From: Clostridia bacterium
Lineage (GTDB): Bacteria > Bacillota > Clostridia > Oscillospirales > Acutalibacteraceae
DNA: 9,662 nt
Direction of reading: 5' to 3'
Assembly (NCBI GenBank): GCA_900759575.1
Contig: CAAEVU010000127.1
Coordinates: 1 to 9,662 of the forward strand
The position numbers were made by a program, and so were the translations under genes. Below the pieces are notes generated by a model. The model did no database searches and was not told where the DNA came from. It saw nothing but the letters and a program-made list of their open reading frames with translations. This document shows, piece by piece, positions 1 to 5,488 of this stretch. Numbering within the stretch: the stretch's first letter is position 1; each line of letters begins with the position of its first letter.

Positions 1-1
1 C

Positions 2-1903
2 ATGTTTTATATCATCTGCGCTTTGGGGCCCGGCATCGACCAATGCGCTATGTACGGCGGCATGACCGTGAGCTCCATGATGGAACTGGGTAAGTTCGTC
101 ATCGGATTGTTCGCGGTGCTGTTCCTGTTTTACACCAACAGCTTTATCATCAAGCGCCGGAAAAAGGAACTGGGCCTTTACAACATCCTGGGCATGGAAA
201 AACGCCACATTGCTAAAATCCTGTTCCGGGAAACACTGCTCACCTCCTGCGTTTCCCTGGTGTTGGGCTTGGGACTGGGAATCCTTTTTTCCAAAGGAAT
301 GTTCTGGCTTTTGGGCGTGGTCCTTGGAACGTCCCTGCCCATTGCATTTCTGATCCCCGCGTCTGCGATTTTTACCACTGTGGTGTTGTTTGGAGCCATT
401 TTCCTGTTGACTCTTTGCTACAACCTGCTGCAAGTGAAACTTTCCAAACCCATTGAGCTGCTTCACGGCGGAGAGCAGGGAGAACGGGAACCCAAAGCCC
501 ATTGGATTCTGGCGATTTTGGGAGCGGCTCTACTGGGGGCTGGTTACTACATGGCGGTCACCATCACCTCTCCTTTGGAAGCGCTACTGTACTTCTTTGT
601 GGCAGTGATTCTGGTCATTCTGGGCACATATTTGCTGTTCATCACCGGCATTACCGCCCTGCTGAAACTGCTGAAAAAGAACAAGAAATTTTACTACAAG
701 ACAAACCATTTCACCGCGGTGTCCGGCATGCTGTTCCGTATGAAACAAAACGCCGCGGGGCTGGCTTCCATTTGCGTGCTGTTCACTGCACTGCTGGTGA
801 CGGTGTCCACCACCTTCTCCCTGTACACCAGCATGGACGAACTGCTTCGCGCCCGGTATCCCCGGAATGTGCTGATCACGGTTCGCGGCGCCAACGAAAC
901 CGCCAAAGAAATGGTCCGCACATCGGTGGCAGAAGAAGCGGACGCTTTGGGAATTTCCCTGGAGAACGTGGTGGATCGGGAAGGCTGGAACATTACCATG
1001 GCCCGTAACGGCAACTCCTTCTCCACCTCCAACGAAGCCTATTCCTCCACCTACGCCGTGGCGGAAATCTTTACCCAAGAAGAATTTCAGCGCTTTTCCG
1101 GCCAGGACGTGGACCTGGCGGACGATCAGGTGTTGTTTTTCGATCCTCTTCACACTTTCCCCCAGGGAAACACGTTGACCATCGACAACATGGAATTTAC
1201 CATCCTGCCTTCGGAGTATGAATTTCCAGATGCTTCCACCATAGCACAAATTTACGAAACTTATTACATGGTGGTAAAAGACGCCACAGTGGTCAATACT
1301 ATTTTTGCCGGGGGCAACACCCCTGCCCAGGCGGATTTTATTCCTCCCACCTACTCCTACGACTTTGACGTGGCAGGAAAATCTGTCCAGGACATTAAGG
1401 CCCTATCCCAAGCTTTGGGGACCAGAACCTTCCAGGGGCCCGGTGTGGAGTATGACTCCCTGACCTTTGAGGACTCTGTCACCTCCCGGGAAGACTTTAT
1501 GAGCCTGTACGGCGGGCTGTTCTTCCTGGGCATGTTCTTGGGAGTGCTGTTCCTGCTGGGCACTGCAATGATCATCTACTACAAGCAGGTGTCCGAGGGC
1601 TACGAGGATGCCAAACGGTTTTCCATCATGCAAAAAGTGGGCATGAGCCACCAGGAAGTGAAAAAGAGCATCCACAGCCAGATTCTGCTGGTGTTCTTCC
1701 TGCCCTTGCTCACCGCCGTGCTCCATTTGGCGTTTGCCTTCCCCATGCTTCAAAAAATTCTGCTCATCTTGGGGCTGGCGAATTTTCAGCTGATCCTGTT
1801 CTCCACCTTGGGGTGTGTGGCTGTTTTCGCCCTGGCCTACGCCGTGATCTATGCCATTACCGCACGCACCTATTACAACATTGTGGAAAGCGCCGCGGAC
1901 TGA
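2..1903 (+). CDS. BceB/FtsX-type ABC transporter permease, 5' end cut by window
   Basis: Membrane subunit of an ABC exporter of the BceAB type, a family that senses or removes cell-wall-active antimicrobial peptides together with an ATPase (not in the window) and often a BceRS two-component system. 633 residues are visible. The ATG at base 2 is probably internal: family members usually carry about 30 more residues with a first membrane helix before the MFYII-like segment, so the gene runs off the left edge. Visible layout: hydrophobic helices near residues 31-50, 79-98, 100-145 (two), 168-185, 192-218 and 250-272; a large polar, probably extracellular domain at about 275-500; then three helices near 502-527, 560-582 and 597-620. 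The stretch KRRKKELGLYNILGMEKRHI after the first visible helix is typical of the FtsX fold in BceB proteins, and FSIMQKVGMS is its counterpart in the second half. The substrate cannot be read from sequence. The family call is confident. Confidence 0.9.
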   Translation: MFYIICALGPGIDQCAMYGGMTVSSMMELGKFVIGLFAVLFLFYTNSFIIKRRKKELGLYNILGMEKRHIAKILFRETLLTSCVSLVLGLGLGILFSKGMFWLLGVVLGTSLPIAFLIPASAIFTTVVLFGAIFLLTLCYNLLQVKLSKPIELLHGGEQGEREPKAHWILAILGAALLGAGYYMAVTITSPLEALLYFFVAVILVILGTYLLFITGITALLKLLKKNKKFYYKTNHFTAVSGMLFRMKQNAAGLASICVLFTALLVTVSTTFSLYTSMDELLRARYPRNVLITVRGANETAKEMVRTSVAEEADALGISLENVVDREGWNITMARNGNSFSTSNEAYSSTYAVAEIFTQEEFQRFSGQDVDLADDQVLFFDPLHTFPQGNTLTIDNMEFTILPSEYEFPDASTIAQIYETYYMVVKDATVVNTIFAGGNTPAQADFIPPTYSYDFDVAGKSVQDIKALSQALGTRTFQGPGVEYDSLTFEDSVTSREDFMSLYGGLFFLGMFLGVLFLLGTAMIIYYKQVSEGYEDAKRFSIMQKVGMSHQEVKKSIHSQILLVFFLPLLTAVLHLAFAFPMLQKILLILGLANFQLILFSTLGCVAVFALAYAVIYAITARTYYNIVESAAD

Positions 1904-1930
1904 CGTTTTCCAGAAAGGGGATCACTGTCT

Positions 1931-2221
1931 ATGTTCTCAGCTATTTTTGATTTCTTCTCCAGTATTTGGCAGCTTTTAAGTGCCCTCCTGGGAGCGCTGG
2001 GGAGCGTGGGAAGAGCGCTTCTGGATGTTCTTTTCGCTCTGGTTTCAGCCATCCTCTGGCCGGTGAAAGCTCTTGGCAGCATTTTCTTCGGCACTTGGAA
2101 TGTGTCCGCTCCCTGGACGCCGTTGTACTTTCTGGCCTGCACAATCCTAATCCTCGCTTTGATCGTACTGGTGGCCTGGGCCCTCTGGGTCAATCATCTC
2201 CGCCGGAAAAACAACCACTGA
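1931..2221 (+). CDS. Small hydrophobic membrane protein of unknown function
   Basis: I do not recognise this 96-residue protein. It starts 27 bases after the permease stop, behind a good ribosome binding site (AGAAAGGGG at 1912-1920, 10 bases before the ATG), and is followed directly by a terminator, so it is probably the last gene of the permease transcript. Residues 1-52 are hydrophobic with small residues and a few charges (MFSAIFDFF, then SALLGALGSVGRALLDVL), as in one or two amphipathic or membrane-lying helices. Residues 64-87 form a clear transmembrane helix, followed by a basic end (HLRRKNNH) that should face the cytoplasm. There is no cleavable signal peptide or catalytic motif. Co-transcription suggests an accessory role for the transporter, but that is inference from position only. 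Membrane location is well supported; the reading frame is supported by the ribosome binding site and context. Confidence 0.75.
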   Translation: MFSAIFDFFSSIWQLLSALLGALGSVGRALLDVLFALVSAILWPVKALGSIFFGTWNVSAPWTPLYFLACTILILALIVLVAWALWVNHLRRKNNH

Positions 2222-2227
2222 TACAAA

Positions 2228-2269
2228 AAAACCGTCTACCGGAACATGCCGGCAGGCGGTTTTCGTTTT
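2228..2269 (+). terminator. Intrinsic terminator of the permease/small-protein transcript
   Basis: Arms at 2228-2242 and 2249-2263 pair over 15 positions with one G-U wobble and one A-C mismatch. The inner CCGG/CCGG pairs are perfect around the 6-base loop AACATG. The second arm ends in TTTT and is followed by C, G and TTTT. It begins 7 bases after the stop of the small membrane protein. The A-run on the left flank could also allow weak activity on the other strand. Confidence 0.8.
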
Positions 2270-2288
2270 AACGACTTTCCCAAAGATC

Positions 2289-2316
2289 AAAAAAGAGGGG
2301 CAAGCGCCCCTCTTTT
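2289..2316 (-). terminator. Intrinsic terminator of leuS
   Basis: Perfect 11-base inverted repeat AAAAGAGGGGC (2291-2301) / GCCCCTCTTTT (2306-2316) around a 4-base loop. Read on the minus strand, the GC-rich stem is followed by six T residues (2294-2289). It lies 18 bases after the leuS stop. Because the stem is flanked by A and T runs on both sides, it may stop transcription from either direction, backing up the + strand terminator next to it. Confidence 0.88.
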
Positions 2317-2333
2317 CCTGTTTCTAGTTTCCC

Positions 2334-4742
2334 TTATTTGGCCACGATATTGACCAATTTGCCGGGAACATAGATTTCTTTCACAATATTTTTCCCTGCG
2401 ATTTCCGCAGCCACCTTGGAATCGGCTTTGGCGGCAGCCAGAGCATCTTCCTTGCTGATGTCGGCAGCCACATTCAAACGGGCACGGACTTTGCCGCACA
2501 CCTGCACCACGATCTCCACGGTCTCGTCTTTGCACTTGGCTTCGTCATAAGCGGGCCAAGGCTGCTGGGCCACCAGGCCCTCTCCCAAAGCGTTGTCAGC
2601 CCACACTTCTTCGGTGACGTGGGGGGCAAAGGGATTGAGCAGAATGGTGAAGATCCGCAGCTCTTCCTTGGAGATGCTGCCCTTGGCAGCGACCTGGTTC
2701 ATCAAAGTCATCAGGGCGGCGATGGCGGTATTGAACTTCAACACTTCCGTATCCTCGCTGACCTTCTTGATGGCTTTATGGAAGGCGCTTTCCATATCGG
2801 GGCGGATTCCCTCGTCCTCACAGAGCATGCTCTGCAAGTTCCAATACCGCTCCACAAACCGGCGGCAGCCTTTGATACCGGCATTGCTCCAGGGAGCAGC
2901 CTTTTCAAAGTCGCCGATGAACATTTCATACAGACGCATGGTGTCCGCACCGTACTCGTTGACGATGTCGTCGGGATTGACCACGTTGCCTCTGGACTTG
3001 CTCATCTTTTCCCCGTTCTCGCCCAGAATCATGCCGTGGCTGGTACGCTTGGCATAGGGTTCGGGCGTGGGAACCAGGCCCTGGTCATACAGGAATTTAT
3101 GCCAGAACCGGCTGTAAAGCAAATGCAGGGTGGTGTGTTCCATACCGCCGTTGTACCAGTCCACAGGGGACCAATACTTCAGCGCTTCCTGAGAAACGAA
3201 CTCCTTGTCGTTGTGGGGGTCCATATACCGGAGGAAATACCAGGAAGAACCGGCCCACTGGGGCATGGTATCGGTTTCCCGCTTGGCAGGGCCGCCGCAA
3301 TGGGGGCAAGTAGTATTTACCCAATCGGTCATATGGGCCAGGGGGGATTCCCCGTTATCGGTGGGCTCGTAAGACTTCACTTCAGGCAGGCGCAAGGGCA
3401 GCTCGCTTTCCGGCAGGGGAACCCAGCCGCACTTCTCGCAGTACCCCACGGGGATAGGTTCGCCCCAGTCCCGCTGACGGGAGAACACCCAGTCACGGAG
3501 CTTGAAGTTCACTTTGGCATGGCCGATGCCCTTTTCTTCCAGGTACTCGGTGATCTTCTTTTTGGCCTCTTCCACAGTCAAGCCGTCCAGAATACCGGAG
3601 TTGACCATGATGCCTGTTTCGCAATCGGTAAAAGCTTCCTCCTGCACGTTGCCGCCCTTGACCACCTCCACGATGGGCAGGTCAAACTTCTTTGCAAACT
3701 CCCAGTCACGGGTATCGTGGGCAGGCACAGCCATGATGGCGCCGGTACCGTAAGACACCAGCACGTAGTCGGAGATAAAGATGGGGATCTCTTTCCCGGT
3801 CAAGGGATTGATGGCGGAAACGCCCTGGAGCTTGACACCGGTTTTCTCTTTGGCCACTTCGGTACGCTCAAAGTCGGACTTCCGGGCAGCCTGCTCCTGG
3901 TAAGCTTTGATCTCGTCCATATTCTGGAGCTTGTCCGCCCACTTTTCCAGGTAAGGATGTTCGGGGGATACCACCATGTAAGTAGCGCCGTAAAGGGTAT
4001 CGGGACGAGTGGTATAAACTGTCAGCTTATCCCCGGCGGTAGTGTCGAAGTCCACTTCAGCGCCGGTGGAACGGCCGATCCAGTTCTTCTGCTGGGTCTT
4101 GACCCGCTCGGGGTAATCCACCAGATCCAAGTCATCGATAAGCCGCTGGGCATAGGCGGTAATCTTCAGCATCCACTGGCTCTTCACCTTATGAACCACT
4201 TCGCTGCCGCAGCGCTCGCACACGCCGTTGACCACTTCTTCGTTGGCCAGCACGCACTTACAAGAAGTACACCAGTTCACGTTCATTTCCTTCTTGTAGG
4301 CCAAGCCAGCTTTGAACAGCTGGAGGAAGATCCACTGGGTCCACTTGTAATATTCGGGATCGGTGGTGGAAATTTCCCGGCTCCAGTCAAAGCTGATGCC
4401 CAAAGACTGGATCTGCTTTTTAAACCGGGCAATATTCTGCTTGGTCACCTCGGCAGGATGCACATGGTTCTTAATGGCGTAGTTTTCGGTGGGCAGTCCG
4501 AAAGCGTCCCAACCGATGGGATACAGCACGTTATACCCCTGCATGCGACGCTTTCTGGCAACCACGTCCAGAGCGGTATAGGGCCGGGGATGGCCCACAT
4601 GCAGGCCCTGCCCAGAGGGATAGGGGAACTCGATCAGGGCATAATACTTGGGTTTTGTTGAGCCGTTCTGGGCATGAAACACGCCGGTTTCTTCCCATTT
4701 TTCCTGCCATTTTGATTCTATGGCCTTGTGATCATACTTCAT
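2334..4742 (-). CDS. leuS: Leucyl-tRNA synthetase
   Basis: Class I aminoacyl-tRNA synthetase that charges tRNA-Leu with leucine in the cytoplasm. Numbering from the chosen start (802 residues): the HIGH motif is HVGH at 48-51 inside YPSGQGLHVGH; a zinc-binding insert has four cysteines near 158-179 (CTSC and CERC); the CP1 editing domain covers roughly 220-420, with TTRPDTLYGATY at 244-255 and the conserved aspartate region AHDTRD at 341-346. A second CxxC pair (CEKC, CPHC) lies near 435-482, KMSKS is at 579-583, and an anticodon-binding helical domain plus a short C-terminal domain follow. Length and domain order are normal and nothing is missing. An in-frame ATG three codons upstream (4751) lies 1 base from the AAAGG motif, too close to use; the ATG at 4742 has the proper 10-base spacing and gives the usual MKYDHKAIE beginning. 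It follows rsfS after a 389-base spacer and ends 18 bases before a terminator. Confidence 0.98.
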   Translation of the reverse strand: MKYDHKAIESKWQEKWEETGVFHAQNGSTKPKYYALIEFPYPSGQGLHVGHPRPYTALDVVARKRRMQGYNVLYPIGWDAFGLPTENYAIKNHVHPAEVTKQNIARFKKQIQSLGISFDWSREISTTDPEYYKWTQWIFLQLFKAGLAYKKEMNVNWCTSCKCVLANEEVVNGVCERCGSEVVHKVKSQWMLKITAYAQRLIDDLDLVDYPERVKTQQKNWIGRSTGAEVDFDTTAGDKLTVYTTRPDTLYGATYMVVSPEHPYLEKWADKLQNMDEIKAYQEQAARKSDFERTEVAKEKTGVKLQGVSAINPLTGKEIPIFISDYVLVSYGTGAIMAVPAHDTRDWEFAKKFDLPIVEVVKGGNVQEEAFTDCETGIMVNSGILDGLTVEEAKKKITEYLEEKGIGHAKVNFKLRDWVFSRQRDWGEPIPVGYCEKCGWVPLPESELPLRLPEVKSYEPTDNGESPLAHMTDWVNTTCPHCGGPAKRETDTMPQWAGSSWYFLRYMDPHNDKEFVSQEALKYWSPVDWYNGGMEHTTLHLLYSRFWHKFLYDQGLVPTPEPYAKRTSHGMILGENGEKMSKSRGNVVNPDDIVNEYGADTMRLYEMFIGDFEKAAPWSNAGIKGCRRFVERYWNLQSMLCEDEGIRPDMESAFHKAIKKVSEDTEVLKFNTAIAALMTLMNQVAAKGSISKEELRIFTILLNPFAPHVTEEVWADNALGEGLVAQQPWPAYDEAKCKDETVEIVVQVCGKVRARLNVAADISKEDALAAAKADSKVAAEIAGKNIVKEIYVPGKLVNIVAK

Positions 4743-4752
4743 CTTTATCATA

Positions 4753-4761
4753 CCTTTCCCC
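4753..4761 (-). promoter_or_regulatory. leuS ribosome binding site that decides the start
   Basis: GGGGAAAGG on the minus strand. The distance is 10 bases to the ATG at 4742 but only 1 base to the in-frame ATG at 4751, so it supports the downstream start. Its first G is also the last base of the palindrome at 4761-4782, so a hairpin would sit flush against the site. Confidence 0.7.
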
Positions 4762-4782
4762 TACTTTCTTGAAAGAAAGTAG
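4761..4782. repeat. Perfect palindrome next to the leuS ribosome binding site
   Basis: CTACTTTCTT (4761-4770) and AAGAAAGTAG (4773-4782) are exact reverse complements separated by GA. In RNA this gives an AU-rich stem of 8-10 base pairs. The right arm overlaps the start of the 94-base repeat copy nearer leuS. The matching position in the other copy (about 4883-4906) keeps only a degenerate version around TTTCGAAA. Confidence 0.8.
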
Positions 4783-4864
4783 GCAAAGAACTTTTACGTC
4801 GCGAATGCGTGCGCTGCGCTTACTCACCTTGGCAAAGATTGTACACGCGGTGTCCGCGGGGACA
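4771..4864. repeat. 94-base intergenic direct repeat, copy nearer leuS
   Basis: Matches 4895-4988 at 91 of 94 positions. The differences are T/C at 4780/4904, A/G at 4789/4913 and G/A at 4811/4935. The unit contains GC-rich self-complementary parts: CGCGG-TGT-CCGCG and GTCC-GCGG-GGAC. Similarity ends abruptly after GGGGACA. There is no terminal inverted repeat, target-site duplication or transposase reading frame. It has the look of a dispersed, structured intergenic repeat, but whether it occurs elsewhere in the genome cannot be seen from this window. Confidence 0.9.
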
Positions 4865-4865
4865 A
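4838..4865 (-). promoter_or_regulatory. Possible weak promoter inside the repeat, ahead of leuS
   Basis: On the minus strand TTGTCC (4865-4860) and TACAAT (4843-4838) are separated by 16 bases, resembling sigma-A -35 and -10 boxes at 4/6 and 5/6 matches. A start near 4831 would give a leuS leader of about 90 bases that includes the palindrome. The other copy has ATGTCC and TACAAT at the same spacing (4989-4962). The -35 is poor, so this is a suggestion only. Confidence 0.25.
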
Positions 4866-4894
4866 ACTGTGTGCTAGTCACCCACTCTTTTTTC

Positions 4895-4988
4895 GAAAGA
4901 AAGCAGGCAAAGGACTTTTACGTCGCGAATGCGTACGCTGCGCTTACTCACCTTGGCAAAGATTGTACACGCGGTGTCCGCGGGGACA
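4895..4988. repeat. 94-base intergenic direct repeat, copy nearer rsfS
   Basis: Second copy of the unit at 4771-4864, offset by 124 bases, leaving a 30-base unrelated spacer (4865-4894). The offset is not a multiple of three, so any reading frame through both copies would read them in different frames. This argues that the similarity is kept, or was recently made, at the DNA or RNA level rather than for a protein. Confidence 0.9.
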
Positions 4989-5008
4989 TAGATCTGCGAA
5001 TACCGTCC

Positions 5009-5032
5009 GGGAAAGGCGCTTCGCTATTTCCC
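5009..5032. repeat. Small inverted repeat (hairpin)
   Basis: GGGAAA (5009-5014) pairs with TTTCCC (5027-5032), and an inner GCG/CGC (5016-5018 with 5022-5024) closes a 3-base loop. There is no T-run on the minus strand after it, so it is not a convincing terminator for rsfS. On the + strand it is followed by TGGTTTTC, but no + strand gene ends here. Confidence 0.55.
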
Positions 5033-5074
5033 TGGTTTTCTAGGCAGCCTTGTAGCAATAAGTTTGCAAAATTC

Positions 5075-5118
5075 CAGTGGGAAGTTGGACGATGGATTCT
5101 CTGTTGTCCCAACTACTG
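5075..5118. repeat. Bulged inverted repeat just downstream of rsfS
   Basis: CCAGT (5075-5079) pairs with ACTGG (5114-5118), and AGTTGGAC (5083-5090) pairs with GTCCCAACT (5106-5114) apart from one bulged base. GGGA is looped out between the two stem parts, and the terminal loop is about 15 bases. On the transcribed minus strand it begins 13 bases after the rsfS stop and is followed by AATTTTGC, a weak T-run. It could act as a leaky terminator, an RNA-processing site or a 3'-end stabiliser for the upstream operon. Confidence 0.45.
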
Positions 5119-5131
5119 GCAAGCAAAACTT

Positions 5132-5488
5132 TTACCCTTCCTCGGCTGTCTGCCAATCCACTTTCTTGCCGTCGGCCCACAGACGGTCCAGATCGTAGAA
5201 ATCCCGGCCCTCCTGGGTGAAAACGTGGACCACCACATTGCCGTAATCCAAAAGAATCCAAGAATTGGACCGGTAGCCCTCCATACGGGCGGGAGCCAGA
5301 CCTTCGCTCTTGAGCTTCTCGTCCAACTCGTCCGCCAGGGCACGCACATGGGTATTGTTATTGCCTGTAGCGATGACAAAATAGTCCGCCAGGCTGGAAA
5401 TATTCTCAATCTCGATCACGTTGAGCTTTTCCGCTTTTTTACTGTCCAAAAAAGCGGCCGCCTTCTTTGCAAGTTCCAAAGACGTCAT
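5132..5488 (-). CDS. rsfS: Ribosomal silencing factor RsfS (YbeB/Iojap family)
   Basis: 118 residues, normal for the family. RsfS binds ribosomal protein uL14 on the large subunit and blocks joining of the small subunit, lowering translation when nutrients run short. Family landmarks are visible: SLADYFVIATGNNNTHVRAL at about 32-51, then EGYRSNSWILLDYGNVVVHV from residue 70, followed by FYDLDRLWADG. The ATG overlaps the stop of the nadD-yqeK gene in an ATGA arrangement (5485-5488), which implies translational coupling. A strong AAGGAG ribosome binding site (5497-5502) also lies 8 bases upstream, inside the end of that gene. Placement after nadD/yqeK and before leuS is a common clostridial order. 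Confidence 0.97.
   Translation of the reverse strand: MTSLELAKKAAAFLDSKKAEKLNVIEIENISSLADYFVIATGNNNTHVRALADELDEKLKSEGLAPARMEGYRSNSWILLDYGNVVVHVFTQEGRDFYDLDRLWADGKKVDWQTAEEG

Larger units (their letters stand above)
4743..5131. other. Gene-free spacer between rsfS and leuS
   Basis: 389 bases without a convincing gene. From the rsfS side it holds a bulged inverted repeat (5075-5118), a small hairpin (5009-5032), then two copies of a 94-base direct repeat (4895-4988 and 4771-4864), and finally a 10-base palindrome (4761-4782) abutting the leuS ribosome binding site. On the leuS (minus) strand I looked for a T-box leader, which often precedes aminoacyl-tRNA synthetase genes in Firmicutes, and did not find its conserved TGGNACCGCG block or stem I elements. 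An open + strand frame runs through the region, but the repeats fall in different frames of it, so it is not treated as coding. Confidence 0.8.

Noticed and set aside
2..4. ATG at base 2 as the true start of the permease
   Set aside because: BceB relatives have a first helix and about 30 residues before this MFYII segment, and there is no room to see an upstream ribosome binding site. It is treated as internal to a cut gene.
2619..4661. 680-residue open frame on the + strand
   Set aside because: It lies wholly antisense to leuS, whose motifs are unmistakable. Its composition (rich in His, Gly and Leu) is that of a codon-biased shadow, and it has no domain I recognise.
4838..4865. T-box-like GGACACCGCG on the minus strand
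   Set aside because: It has an extra base against the TGGNACCGCG consensus, is embedded in a self-complementary GC-rich block, is duplicated with the repeat, and lacks stem I and a following terminator.
4771..4988. CRISPR array or insertion sequence
   Set aside because: There are only two repeats of 94 bases with one 30-base gap, no cas genes, no transposase frame and no terminal inverted repeats.
5009..5032. Hairpin as terminator for rsfS
   Set aside because: No T-run follows the stem on the minus strand.
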